64,000 nt of DNA, from assembly GCA_963714325.1 (NCBI GenBank), contig CAVQOB010000006.1:1-64000 (forward strand), written 5' to 3'. Position numbers and translations under genes: made by a program. Positions within the stretch are counted from its first letter, which is position 1. The number at the start of each line of letters is the position of its first letter. Below the pieces are notes generated by a model, which was given only the letters and a program-made list of their open reading frames with translations, did not search any database and had not been told where the DNA came from. Positions 18,177 through 26,937 of this stretch are shown one piece after another. The DNA comes from CAVQOB01 sp963714325. GTDB lineage: Bacteria; Pseudomonadota; Alphaproteobacteria; Rhizobiales; Hyphomicrobiaceae.

Positions 18177-19426
18177 GGGCGAACCTCGCTGAATTTCGCC
18201 GGGCCCTCGAAGATCGGGCGCACCGCATCGCCATCGCGCAGGAATGTGCCTGCACGGCTGACGACCAACTCACCATCCTTCAGCCCTTCGACCACTTCGA
18301 CCAGCGCACCTGGCGCCAACCCGATGCGGACACGCCGCGTTTCGATCGTGTTGTTGTCGCGAATGACCTGAACCGACGCGCCTTCAGCGCCGTATTGCAC
18401 CGCTGAACTCGGTACGGCCAATCCCCGGCTCTTCGCTGCTTCGATCTGACCGCGCGCAAACGCGCCGATCCGCAAGGCGGCGTTGTCGCCAAGAAATACC
18501 CGGATGCGGCCAAGTCGCGACGCCTTGTCGACCTCGGGTGATAGAAGTCGGACCTTTCCGGTTACATCTCCAGCGCTGCCGGCGACTTCGACGCGCACCA
18601 GCATGCCCGCTTTGATTTTCGACAATTTTGTCTCGAGAACTTCGGCATCGAGTTCGATCTCGCCGGCCGCAATAATCCGGAACATTGGTTCACCAACGCC
18701 GGACGCGAATCCACCGATCCGCGCCACGCGCCGGCTGACGACGCCATCGGTCGTTGCGGCAATGTCGGTCCGGCTTCGGCGCCAGTTGAGCTCGCGCCGC
18801 TGCGCTTCCAATTGCGCCTTGTCAGCTTCGGAAACTTTCAATCCATCCCGCGCCGACACCAGCTGTGCTTCCGCAGTCTTGGCGGCCGAATCTCGCTGAT
18901 CCATCGTGCTCTCGGAGAGATATCCCGACTGCCGCAACGGCTTGCCACGATTGAGCGCATTGTTCGCCTCATCGCGCCGGGCCTCTGCCGAGGCAATCGT
19001 ACTGCGCGCTTGCGCGATACTAGCCGTCGCCTTCGCAAGTCCCGCATCACTTTGCGCGATTTGCGCTTCTAGCGTATCGCTGACCAACCGCGCCAGCACT
19101 TGGCCTTTTTTGACCCTCATCCCCTCGTCGGCCAAAACCTCAACAATGCGCAGCCCCTCGACTTCGGGACCAACCAAAATCTCCTCACGCGGCACCAATG
19201 TGCCCGTCACCATGATCTGCTCAACAAAGTCGGCGGGTACGATGCGAACTGCGGTTACCGCCGCCGACGTTGATTTCTCGGAGACGGCCGACGCCACCGG
19301 CGCTGCGCCCTTAGAACCTAGCTGCTTCAACAGGGGCAGCTTTCCAAACGCGGCGAGGCTTCCGACCGCCACCACAACCAGCAAGCCCATGCACCCCAGA
19401 AGTATTTTGGGTTTCGGCATCATCAT
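18173..19426 (-). CDS. RND periplasmic adaptor (membrane fusion protein)
   Basis: AcrA/MexA-type adaptor, 417 aa, linking the inner-membrane pump to an outer-membrane channel. It starts with a hydrophobic anchor (residues about 9-30) and has the lipoyl half-motif VLADEGMRVKKGQVLARL, a long alpha-helical hairpin (about 115-210), the second lipoyl half TDIAATTDGVVSRRVARIGG, and a beta-barrel region. It is the middle gene of the tetR-MFP-RND operon, with 4-base overlaps on both sides. Confidence 0.93.
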   Translation of the reverse strand: MMMPKPKILLGCMGLLVVVAVGSLAAFGKLPLLKQLGSKGAAPVASAVSEKSTSAAVTAVRIVPADFVEQIMVTGTLVPREEILVGPEVEGLRIVEVLADEGMRVKKGQVLARLVSDTLEAQIAQSDAGLAKATASIAQARSTIASAEARRDEANNALNRGKPLRQSGYLSESTMDQRDSAAKTAEAQLVSARDGLKVSEADKAQLEAQRRELNWRRSRTDIAATTDGVVSRRVARIGGFASGVGEPMFRIIAAGEIELDAEVLETKLSKIKAGMLVRVEVAGSAGDVTGKVRLLSPEVDKASRLGRIRVFLGDNAALRIGAFARGQIEAAKSRGLAVPSSAVQYGAEGASVQVIRDNNTIETRRVRIGLAPGALVEVVEGLKDGELVVSRAGTFLRDGDAVRPIFEGPAKFSEVRP

Positions 19427-20073
19427 GACTTGACCTCTTCAACACCGGCGCTGGCGACAGCCACACTACGATCCGGCTCGTCTGTTGGATTGAGCATCAT
19501 GCCGAGCAACTGTGTCAGTGCCGGCAAGACGCTGGTGGCATCGAAGTCGGGGTGAACTGCGCGACGCCAGAACATTCCCTCGCCGATGATGTTGAAAATC
19601 ATCGTCAAAGTTGGAACATCGAAAGCGGGGTCGATGCGCCCCTCGTCTTTCAAACGCTGGAAAAGCGCCTGAAAACTATCGCTGCAGAATTTGTCGACCG
19701 GGCGATAGATTTCAGCGATCCGGGGATTGCGGGTCGACTCGACACCCATTTCAATCACCATCAATCGTTTATGCGCGGGCTCATCGACGAAGTACTGCTC
19801 GCCAACTGCGCGCAGCGCCGTGAGAAAGTCCGGAGCGCTGGCGAGTGCCGCAAACCGCTCGCTGAATTCTGCCCGATCACGCTCGCAAAGGCCGGCAATC
19901 AGCGCCTCTTTGCTGTCGAAGTAGACATATACGGCGCCCGGCGAGACTTCTGCCTCCCGGCAGATGTCCTGCATGGTTGTGCGATGAAAGCCATTGCGCG
20001 CAAAACAACGTCCAGCCGCATCGAGAATGTGCTCGCGGCGGGCGGCTTGGGTCGCTGGTTTCAGTTTCGGCAT
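19423..20073 (-). CDS. TetR/AcrR-family repressor of the efflux operon
   Basis: A 216-aa regulator with an N-terminal TetR helix-turn-helix (REHILDAAGRCFARNGFHRTTMQDICREAEVSPGAVYVYF region, about residues 10-55) and a variable ligand-binding C-terminus. The start MPKLKPATQ at 20073 is chosen; an upstream in-frame start at 20115 would almost touch the operator. It is the first gene of the operon with the adaptor and pump. A perfect inverted repeat at 20116-20145, 42 bases before the start, is the obvious autoregulatory operator. De-repression by a pump substrate is the expected mode. Confidence 0.92.
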   Translation of the reverse strand: MPKLKPATQAARREHILDAAGRCFARNGFHRTTMQDICREAEVSPGAVYVYFDSKEALIAGLCERDRAEFSERFAALASAPDFLTALRAVGEQYFVDEPAHKRLMVIEMGVESTRNPRIAEIYRPVDKFCSDSFQALFQRLKDEGRIDPAFDVPTLTMIFNIIGEGMFWRRAVHPDFDATSVLPALTQLLGMMLNPTDEPDRSVAVASAGVEEVKS

Positions 20074-20115
20074 AGATGCTGACGGTCCAATCAGGATTGC
20101 GCCGATAGGGTGCAA

Positions 20116-20145
20116 TCAAACAAAACGAATGATCGTTTTGTTTGA
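20116..20145. promoter_or_regulatory. Putative TetR operator, perfect 13+13 palindrome
   Basis: TCAAACAAAACGA, then the spacer ATGA, then TCGTTTTGTTTGA: a perfect inverted repeat with 13-base arms. Position and size fit an operator for the adjacent TetR gene, and AcrR/TetR sites often contain AAAC/GTTT arms. Confidence 0.8.
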
Positions 20146-20586
20146 CACGGCATGCCACCAGCGTCAAGGCTGCTTGTGATGCGGCATTTCGCTTCACAAA
20201 TGCGATCAAAGAGTAAAACTGCAATTTTGAATAAGAATTAGAAATTTATACTATTATTTTATATATTGCAGAATTATTCTGCGGAGCATTTTGAGTGATG
20301 AGCGGCGGAGTGCTAACTGCAACCTGACTCCACCAATCCCGGGACCCCGACGAACTCCACCCGAAGGTTTGGCAACAGCGTGTCGACGGACAGGGCAGTG
20401 GCGCACTGCAAAGCTGTGGCACCGCAGCAGCGACTGGCGCCACTACAACGGCACCACAGGTCGGCTGGCTTCCTTGTTGCGCGCCTCGCCGCATGCTATT
20501 GCGCGCTCCCATCATCAGATCTTGTTTGCGCCGCACAATGCGGCGCGCTGGACTGCGACGCGACAGCCACTCCGAGGGAGCGCCTC
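20146..20586 (+). promoter_or_regulatory. glyA upstream region: AT-rich promoter, palindrome and leader hairpin
   Basis: 440 bases with no gene. Bases about 20215-20282 are sharply AT-rich against a GC-rich genome and hold a possible -10 (TATACT at 20247 or TATTAT at 20252) with TTGAAT at 20227. A short palindrome, GCAGAA-TTA-TTCTGC, lies at 20268-20282. Further down, GCGCCGC-acaat-GCGGCGC (20528-20546) is a perfect 7-bp hairpin ending 40 bases before the glyA ATG. I could not match the leader to a known riboswitch class. The promoter calls are tentative. Confidence 0.4.
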
Positions 20587-21885
20587 ATGACTGCAGCCCA
20601 ATCGACCAAGCCGCTCACGGCCGCATTTTTTTCAGGCACGCTCCAGCAGGCCGACCCAATCGTCGCCGATATCGTCAATCGTGAACTCCGCCGCCAACGC
20701 GACGAAATCGAACTGATCGCCTCTGAAAACATCGTCTCCCGCGCGGTGCTTGAAGCCGCCGGCTCTGTCCTCACCAACAAATATGCCGAGGGTTATCCTG
20801 GCAAGCGCTACTACGGCGGTTGCCACGTCGTCGATGAAGTCGAAACCCTTGCCATTGACCGTGCCAAGCAACTCTTCCAATGCGCATTCGCCAACGTCCA
20901 GCCGAACTCCGGCAGCCAGATGAACCAGGCCGTGTTCCTGGCCCTGCTGAAGCCGGGCGATACGTTCATGGGCCTGGACCTCAATTCTGGCGGCCACCTC
21001 ACGCACGGCTCGCCGGTCAACATGAGCGGCAAGTGGTTCAACGTTGTGTCCTACGGCGTGCGCAAGGACGACCAGCGCATCGACATGGACAACGTCGCGG
21101 CTCTTGCCGAAAAGCATAAGCCGAAGCTGATCATCGCCGGCGGGACCGCCTATTCGCGTAGCTGGGACTGGCAGAAATTCCGCGCGATCGCCAATTCCGT
21201 CGGCGCCATCTTGATGGTCGACATGGCCCATATTGCGGGCCTCGTTGCTGGCGGCGCGCATGCTTCACCCATCCCGCATGCCCATGTCGTCACCTCGACC
21301 ACACACAAGTCGCTGCGCGGTCCACGCGGCGGCATCATCCTGACCAACAGTGAAGAGATCGCCAAAAAGATCAATTCAGCCGTCTTCCCGGGACTCCAGG
21401 GCGGCCCGCTGATGCACATCATTGCCGCCAAGGCCGTCGCCTTCGGTGAGGCCTTGCGCCCCGAGTTCAAGGTCTATGCCAAAGCGGTGGTCGACAATGC
21501 TAAGGTCCTTGCGGAAACTATCAAGGCCGGCGGTTATGACATCGTCGCCGGGGGCACTGACAACCATTTGTTGCTCGCCGATCTGCGACCCAAGAACTTG
21601 ACCGGCAAGGCGGCCGAAATCAGTCTCGGCCGCGCGCACATCACTTGCAACAAGAACGGTGTGCCGTTCGATCCGCAAAAACCATTCGTGACGTCGGGCG
21701 TCCGCCTTGGCACACCAGCCGGCACCACCCGCGGTTTTGGTCTCGCTGAATTCCGTGAGATCGGCCAGATGATCGTTGCCACATTGGATGGTCTCGCCAA
21801 GAACGGCGAGGCTGGCGACGCGCAGGTCGAGCATCGCGTCAAAGAGCAGGCGATGGCACTCTGCCGGCGTTTCCCGATTTATTGA
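20587..21885 (+). CDS. glyA: Serine hydroxymethyltransferase
   Basis: PLP enzyme interconverting serine and glycine with tetrahydrofolate as one-carbon acceptor, 432 aa. It contains ELIASENIVSRAVLEAAGS, YAEGYPGKRYYGG, VDMAHIAGLVAGG and the PLP-lysine motif VTSTTHKSLRGPRGG. The ATG at 20587 follows GAGGGAGCG. An upstream in-frame extension is not supported by family length. The nrdR gene follows after 54 bases, the usual alphaproteobacterial order. Confidence 0.97.
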   Translation: MTAAQSTKPLTAAFFSGTLQQADPIVADIVNRELRRQRDEIELIASENIVSRAVLEAAGSVLTNKYAEGYPGKRYYGGCHVVDEVETLAIDRAKQLFQCAFANVQPNSGSQMNQAVFLALLKPGDTFMGLDLNSGGHLTHGSPVNMSGKWFNVVSYGVRKDDQRIDMDNVAALAEKHKPKLIIAGGTAYSRSWDWQKFRAIANSVGAILMVDMAHIAGLVAGGAHASPIPHAHVVTSTTHKSLRGPRGGIILTNSEEIAKKINSAVFPGLQGGPLMHIIAAKAVAFGEALRPEFKVYAKAVVDNAKVLAETIKAGGYDIVAGGTDNHLLLADLRPKNLTGKAAEISLGRAHITCNKNGVPFDPQKPFVTSGVRLGTPAGTTRGFGLAEFREIGQMIVATLDGLAKNGEAGDAQVEHRVKEQAMALCRRFPIY

Positions 21886-21939
21886 TCCGCGTGTACGATA
21901 ACGACTCTCGTCACCCCAACACCGATAGAATGGAATGTC

Positions 21940-22452
21940 ATGCGCTGCCCTTACTGCGCATCCGAGAACACCCAGGTGAAGGACAGCCGTCCGACCGAGG
22001 AGGGCACGTCGATCCGTCGCCGGCGCATTTGCGAGGCATGCGGCGGCCGCTTCACGACCTTCGAACGCGTGCAACTTCGCGAACTCTCGATCATCAAGCG
22101 ATCCGGCCGGCGCGTACCATTCGATCGCGAAAAACTGCATCATTCCGTGCAGATTTCGCTGCGCAAGCGCCCCATCGAACCCGATGGCATCGAGCGCATG
22201 GTCTCCGGCATCGTTCGCCAGCTCGAAAGCATGGGCGAGGCCGAAATTCCCTCCTCCGCCATTGGCGAACTCGTCATGGAAGGCTTGCGGCAACTTGATC
22301 CCGTCGCCTACATCAGGTTCGCGTCTGTTTACCGCGACTTTCGCGAGGCCGCTGACTTTCAGGAAGTCCTTGGCGAAATAGCCAATGCGGTCGTCGACAG
22401 CGAGGACGAAGGTGCGCTGCCGCGCCGGGCAACCGCTGAAAAAAAGCGCTGA
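21940..22452 (+). CDS. nrdR: Transcriptional repressor NrdR
   Basis: Regulator that represses ribonucleotide reductase genes in response to ATP/dATP, 170 aa. The N-terminal zinc ribbon has Cys3, Cys6, Cys31 and Cys34 (MRCPYC, CEACGG), with RRRRICEACGGRFTTFE. An ATP-cone domain spans about residues 48-138. Length and motifs are standard. The ribD start follows the stop by 6 bases. Confidence 0.96.
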   Translation: MRCPYCASENTQVKDSRPTEEGTSIRRRRICEACGGRFTTFERVQLRELSIIKRSGRRVPFDREKLHHSVQISLRKRPIEPDGIERMVSGIVRQLESMGEAEIPSSAIGELVMEGLRQLDPVAYIRFASVYRDFREAADFQEVLGEIANAVVDSEDEGALPRRATAEKKR

Positions 22453-22458
22453 GTCGCA

Positions 22459-23616
22459 ATGCAACCGACCCCCAATCCCGCCTTCGACCATCACATGATG
22501 GGCATTGCCTTGCGGATGGCGCAGCGTGGTCTTGGTCAGACCTCGCCTAATCCAGCTGTTGGTGCAGTCATTGCCGATGAAATGACTGGGGAAGTCATCG
22601 CTCGCGGCTGGACCCAACCGGGCGGACGACCCCACGCCGAGAAGGAGGCGCTCCGCCGCGCCGGTTCCCGCGCCCGCGGCCGGACGATGTACGTCACCTT
22701 AGAGCCTTGCGCGCACACCGGCCGCATCCCGACCTGCGCCGACGCCATGCTCTCCGCCGGCCTCGCCCGTGTTGTTTGCGCCATCGCCGATCCAAACCCG
22801 GTGATTTCCGGCAGCGGCTTCGCCCAGCTCCGCGCCGCCGGCATTCAACTCGATGTCGGCTTGATGGCTGATCAGGCCCGGTGGTTGACCCTCGGTCACA
22901 TCATCCGCCAGACACAGCATCGCCCGTTCGTTCAACTGAAGTTCGCCGTATCCGCCGACGGCCGCATCGCGCCGGGCGATGGCCATCCGGTCTGGGTGAC
23001 GGGGCCCGAAACACGCGCTCGCGGCCATCTGCTGCGGGCCGAAGCCGACACGATCCTGGTCGGGATCGCGACCGTGTTGGCCGATGATCCGCAATTGACC
23101 TGCCGCTTGCCGGGACTGGCCAATCGCCATCCTGATCGTGTCATCTTTGATAGCCAGCTCCGCACGCCACCGTCGGCCAAGGCGCTCAGCAAAACATCAG
23201 ACAAGCAGCGCATTTGGATCGCGTCAATCGTGGCCGACGAGGATCCCCGCAGCATCGCCTTGCAAAGATTCGGCACACGCATGTTGGGCAACCTTGGTCA
23301 GGCAAACCAAGCCGGCGCTGGGGATCGCGTCGACCTGCTGGCCGTGCTCAAAGCACTGGCAGCCGCCGGCAGTACGCGCGTTCTCGTCGAAGGCGGGCCA
23401 ACCATCGCGGCAAGCTTGCTCAGTCTCGATCTCGTCGATGAAGTTGTCGTCTTTCGTGGCGTCGAATCGCTGGCGCCGCGCGGCCTGCCCGTCGCCGCCC
23501 TCGACGCTATCGCCGACCGCACACGCTGGCACGCCTTGCCGCCAACGCGACTGAGCGGCGATACGATGACCGTTTATCGTCGCATCGCACGGTTGATCAC
23601 GGAGGATTTCGCATGA
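22459..23616 (+). CDS. ribD: Riboflavin biosynthesis deaminase/reductase
   Basis: Bifunctional enzyme for the second and third steps of riboflavin synthesis, 385 aa. The N-terminal deaminase has the zinc site His59, Glu61 (PHAEKEAL), Cys84 and Cys93 (LEPCAHTGRIPTCADA). The C-terminal reductase (about 150-375) has KFAVSADGRIAP and VLVEGGPTIAASLL. It leads the ribD-thioesterase-ribE-ribB-ribH-nusB operon. Its stop overlaps the thioesterase ATG by 4 bases. Confidence 0.95.
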   Translation: MQPTPNPAFDHHMMGIALRMAQRGLGQTSPNPAVGAVIADEMTGEVIARGWTQPGGRPHAEKEALRRAGSRARGRTMYVTLEPCAHTGRIPTCADAMLSAGLARVVCAIADPNPVISGSGFAQLRAAGIQLDVGLMADQARWLTLGHIIRQTQHRPFVQLKFAVSADGRIAPGDGHPVWVTGPETRARGHLLRAEADTILVGIATVLADDPQLTCRLPGLANRHPDRVIFDSQLRTPPSAKALSKTSDKQRIWIASIVADEDPRSIALQRFGTRMLGNLGQANQAGAGDRVDLLAVLKALAAAGSTRVLVEGGPTIAASLLSLDLVDEVVVFRGVESLAPRGLPVAALDAIADRTRWHALPPTRLSGDTMTVYRRIARLITEDFA

Positions 23617-24062
23617 GTGACGCCGAGCCCTTTCGCTACTATTTGCGCGTCCGCTATCAGGAATGCGACGCCCAGCATGTCGTCTTCAATGCACGTTACA
23701 GCGACTACGTCGACCTCGCCGTTAGCGAATTCCTGCGCGTGTGCTTCCCCGGCCGTGATCCCTTCGACGGTTGCTTCGAAATCCAGACTGTCCGACAACT
23801 CATCGAATGGCAGGGTCCTGCGCGCTTCAACGAAGTGGTCGAGGTCCGCTGCTGGACCAGCCGCACCGGGACGACCTCCTTTACCGTCGGCATGGCCATG
23901 CGCCGCGCCGGCACCGAGCCGATCCTGGTGACCGCCGAAACGGTGTATGTCGTCGTTGACCCTAAAGGCTGGGTCAAACGCCCATTGACGTCCGCCGAAA
24001 TCGCAAGCCTGACGGCCGGCGGCGCCGGTCAGGCCATCGATCACGCCGGCTACCGCGCCTGA
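23613..24062 (+). CDS. Acyl-CoA thioesterase, YbgC/4HBT family
   Basis: Hot-dog-fold thioesterase, 149 aa. The catalytic-Asp region RVRYQECDAQHVVFNARY (Asp19) matches the 4-hydroxybenzoyl-CoA thioesterase family, with helix YSDYVDLAVSEFLR after it. It is translationally coupled to ribD (ATGA overlap) and followed by ribE after 93 bases. Its presence in a riboflavin operon is curious: no step of that pathway needs a thioesterase. A dephosphorylating or lipid role cannot be inferred. The substrate is unknown. Confidence 0.85.
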   Translation: MSDAEPFRYYLRVRYQECDAQHVVFNARYSDYVDLAVSEFLRVCFPGRDPFDGCFEIQTVRQLIEWQGPARFNEVVEVRCWTSRTGTTSFTVGMAMRRAGTEPILVTAETVYVVVDPKGWVKRPLTSAEIASLTAGGAGQAIDHAGYRA

Positions 24063-24155
24063 GCACCCGCGCCATGCGATCGCGCAACGCATGACGGGCC
24101 TCAAGCCCAATTCTGTGCTAGGTAGACCTGAATCGATTGAGCCGCCGGACCGCGC

Positions 24156-24764
24156 ATGTTTACAGGTATCATCACTGACATCGGCACACTCGTCGCCCGC
24201 GACGGTGGCGTTTTTACCATGCGTTCGGTCTACCCAAGCGAATCGATCGCCATCGGCGCATCGATCGCCTGCGACGGCTGCTGTTTGACGGTCACCACGC
24301 TCAAGTCGGCGATCGACGGCAGCATTTTTACTTTGGATGTTTCCAACGAAACGTTGTCAAAGACGACATTGGGAACATGGCAGCCCGGTCGGCGCGTCAA
24401 CCTCGAGCGCGCTCTGAAAGCCGGCGATGAACTCGGCGGCCATATCGTCTCCGGCCACATCGATGCCGTCGCCCACGTATCAGACATCCGCGCTGATGGG
24501 GCCAGCCGCCGCTTGGTCATCGACGCGCCGCGGGTCTTCGCCCGCTATATCGCGGCGAAAGGTTCGGTGGCCCTCGACGGTACCTCGCTCACTGTGAATG
24601 AAGTCACTGACAACCAATTCGGCGTCAACCTCATCCCCCACACCTTGACCCAAACCACCTGGGGGAGCAAAAAGCCCGGCGACATGATCAATCTCGAAGT
24701 CGATCTGTTCGCCCGCTACATCGAACGGATGATGGGCGCGCGGCCGGTGGAGCAAGGCACGTGA
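24156..24764 (+). CDS. ribE: Riboflavin synthase, alpha chain
   Basis: Catalyses dismutation of two 6,7-dimethyl-8-ribityllumazines to riboflavin, 202 aa. It starts with the invariant MFTGIITDIG and has two lumazine-binding repeats. These carry IACDGCCLTVTT and DELGGHIVSGHIDAVA in the first half, and VALDGTSLTVNEV and FGVNLIPHTLTQTT in the second. Its stop overlaps the GTG start of ribB by 4 bases. Confidence 0.96.
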   Translation: MFTGIITDIGTLVARDGGVFTMRSVYPSESIAIGASIACDGCCLTVTTLKSAIDGSIFTLDVSNETLSKTTLGTWQPGRRVNLERALKAGDELGGHIVSGHIDAVAHVSDIRADGASRRLVIDAPRVFARYIAAKGSVALDGTSLTVNEVTDNQFGVNLIPHTLTQTTWGSKKPGDMINLEVDLFARYIERMMGARPVEQGT

Positions 24765-25924
24765 AAAGCAGCAGTCCAAAGCGCGTTGAATACTCAGAAG
24801 GCAAAGGCTTCATCTCGCCCATCGACGAGATCCTCGAAGACTTGCGCAACGGCCGGATGATCGTGCTCGTCGATGCCGAGGATCGCGAGAATGAAGGCGA
24901 TCTCGTCATACCAGCGCAAATGGCAACGCCGGACGCCATCAACTTCATGGCCAAGCATGGCCGTGGCTTGGTCTGCCTCTCGGTAACGGAACAGCGCGCC
25001 GATCAACTCCGCCTCGAATACATGACGCGCACCAATCGCACGCGCCTTGGTACCGCTTTCACCGTCTCGATCGAAGCGCGCGAAGGCATTTCGACCGGCA
25101 TCTCCGCGCACGATCGTGCCCGCACCATCGCCACGGCCATCGACCCGACCAAGAATCACAACGACATCGTTTCGCCCGGACACGTTTTCCCATTGATCGC
25201 CCGCGAAGGCGGCGTCCTCGTCCGCGCCGGTCACACCGAAGCCTCGATCGACCTCGCGCGCATGGCAGGTCTTTACCCGGCCGGCGTCATCTGCGAGATC
25301 ATGAATGACGACGGCACCATGGCCCGCATGCCGGACCTCGTCGCATTCGCGCAGCGACACGCGCTCAAGATCGGCACCATCGAAGATTTGATCTCACACC
25401 GCTTGCGCCATGACCGCATCGTCAAGCCGGTCGCCAGCAAAACCGTTGCCAGCACCTATGGCGGCACCTTCGAAATGCGGGTCTATGAAACGACCGTCGA
25501 TCCCGTCGAGCATATCGCCCTGGTCAAAGGTGACATCACCAAGCCCGGCCCGGTCCTGGTCCGTGTCCATGCCGTCAACCCGGCCGCCGATCTCCTCGGC
25601 ATCGGCGTGAAATCGGGCCAAGAGCCGGTTATTCGCCAGGCCATGCAAGCCATTGCCAACGAGGAACGCGGCGTCATCGTGCTGATCCGCGATCTGCGGC
25701 CGAAGGGCGTTTCCGAATGGATCCGTCAGACCGACGGATCAGTTGGGCCGAAAAAGGCAGACAAGGGCGGCGAACGGCGCCTGGTCGAAATCGGTATCGG
25801 TTCCCAGATTCTCCTCGACCTCGGTGTCAAGGAGATGATCCTGCTTTCGAACTCCCCGCGTTCAGTCTATGTCGGGCTTGAGGGCTATGGCCTGAAGATC
25901 GTCGACACGCGCAGGATGGAATAG
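24761..25924 (+). CDS. ribB: 3,4-dihydroxy-2-butanone 4-phosphate synthase with degenerate cyclohydrolase II domain
   Basis: The N-terminal half (about residues 15-220) is a complete RibB, with DAEDRENEGDLVIPA, TGISAHDRARTI and GHTEASIDLARMAG. It makes the four-carbon precursor of riboflavin from ribulose 5-phosphate. The C-terminal half (about 225-387) resembles GTP cyclohydrolase II but lacks the zinc-binding cysteine cluster (the usual CxTGD...CDCG is replaced by VRVHAVNPAADLLG). It is therefore probably not a cyclohydrolase. Such RibB-degenerate-RibA fusions are known in alphaproteobacteria, so a separate ribA should exist outside the window. The start is GTG, coupled to ribE. Confidence 0.9.
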   Translation: MKSSSPKRVEYSEGKGFISPIDEILEDLRNGRMIVLVDAEDRENEGDLVIPAQMATPDAINFMAKHGRGLVCLSVTEQRADQLRLEYMTRTNRTRLGTAFTVSIEAREGISTGISAHDRARTIATAIDPTKNHNDIVSPGHVFPLIAREGGVLVRAGHTEASIDLARMAGLYPAGVICEIMNDDGTMARMPDLVAFAQRHALKIGTIEDLISHRLRHDRIVKPVASKTVASTYGGTFEMRVYETTVDPVEHIALVKGDITKPGPVLVRVHAVNPAADLLGIGVKSGQEPVIRQAMQAIANEERGVIVLIRDLRPKGVSEWIRQTDGSVGPKKADKGGERRLVEIGIGSQILLDLGVKEMILLSNSPRSVYVGLEGYGLKIVDTRRME

Positions 25925-25933
25925 GCTCGCATC

Positions 25934-26440
25934 ATGGCTGGTAGAAGTGCCGCAAAAACCGATGCGCCGGAGCAGATCAAAGCGCATATCCTGATCATCG
26001 AAGCGCGCTATCATCTGGCGATCGCCGATGAACTGGTGGCCGGTGCCATTGCTGAGATCGAGGCCGCCGGCGCGACCTACGCCCGTTTGACGGTTCCCGG
26101 AGCGCTCGAGATTCCGCAACTCCTGGCATCTGCAGTCGGCGCCGGGTTGATACCCGCCGATGCGGGCGACGCCCGCTTCGATGGCGCTGTTGCGCTCGGC
26201 TGCGTTATTCGCGGCGAAACGACCCACTACGAAACCGTCAGCAACGAAAGCAACCGCTGCCTGATGGATATCGCAATCCGTCATGGTGTCCCCGTCGGCA
26301 ATGCCATCTTGACCGTCGAAAACGAAGCGCAGGCCATGGCCCGCGCACGCGGCGGACGCGAGAGCAAAGGCGCCGACGCGGCACGCGCTTGTCTCTCACT
26401 TATCGCGCACGCCCGCGCCTTCGAGGAGATCGTAGAATGA
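25934..26440 (+). CDS. ribH: 6,7-dimethyl-8-ribityllumazine synthase
   Basis: Condenses dihydroxybutanone phosphate with the pyrimidine intermediate to form lumazine, 168 aa. It contains VPGALEIPQLL, ALGCVIRGETTHYETVSNES with the catalytic His, and PVGNAILTVEN followed by the glycine/lysine segment ARGGRESKGADAA. It ends over the nusB ATG with a 4-base overlap. Confidence 0.95.
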   Translation: MAGRSAAKTDAPEQIKAHILIIEARYHLAIADELVAGAIAEIEAAGATYARLTVPGALEIPQLLASAVGAGLIPADAGDARFDGAVALGCVIRGETTHYETVSNESNRCLMDIAIRHGVPVGNAILTVENEAQAMARARGGRESKGADAARACLSLIAHARAFEEIVE

Positions 26441-26937
26441 CCGGCGATGTCGCCCGCGCCGCTGCCATGCCCGCGATCGCCCGCAGTCAGGCGCGTCTGG
26501 CGGCCGTCCAGGCACTCTATCAGATGGATCTGGCGCAAACCGACCTCAACGAGGTCATCCAGGAATTCCTCGCGCACCGCTTTGGCGATGGCGCTGAAGT
26601 GGAGGATGTCCGCAACGCCAACGCCGCATTCTTCAACGACATCGTTCGTGGCGTCGTTAATAGTCAGAAAGACATTGATCCACCATTGGACGGCCAGCTG
26701 GCGGCCGGTTGGCGGCTCAATCGCATCGATGCCATCGTGCGTGCTGTCCTGCGCTGCGCCATGTTTGAACTGCTGAAACGGCCCGATGCTCCGGGCCGTT
26801 CGATCATCACCGAGTATGTTGATATTGCCAAAGCTTTCTTCGATGGTGACGAGCCAAAGGTCGTCAACGCTGTCCTCGACAAACTCGCCAAGAAGTATCG
26901 GCCGAAGGAGTTCGGGGGCGGGCCACGCGGCACATGA
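26437..26937 (+). CDS. nusB: Transcription antitermination factor NusB
   Basis: All-helical RNA-binding protein that acts with NusE on boxA RNA in rRNA antitermination, 166 aa. It has ARLAAVQALYQMDLA near the N-terminus and the signature GWRLNRIDAIVRAVLRCAMFELL, then IITEYVDIAKAFFDGDEPKVVNAVLDKLA. The start at 26437 is fixed by the ATGA overlap with ribH. The last gene of the classic rib-nusB cluster, it is itself coupled to the next gene. Confidence 0.95.
   Translation: MTGDVARAAAMPAIARSQARLAAVQALYQMDLAQTDLNEVIQEFLAHRFGDGAEVEDVRNANAAFFNDIVRGVVNSQKDIDPPLDGQLAAGWRLNRIDAIVRAVLRCAMFELLKRPDAPGRSIITEYVDIAKAFFDGDEPKVVNAVLDKLAKKYRPKEFGGGPRGT

Noticed and set aside
20380..20586. N-terminal extension of glyA
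   Set aside because: The frame is open, but the extension is unlike the family and contains a stable hairpin; ATG 20587 has its own ribosome site.
21376..22635. Long minus-strand open frame of about 419 codons opposite glyA and nrdR
   Set aside because: It is the complement of two well-supported genes and has no recognisable motif; long shadows are common in this GC-rich DNA.
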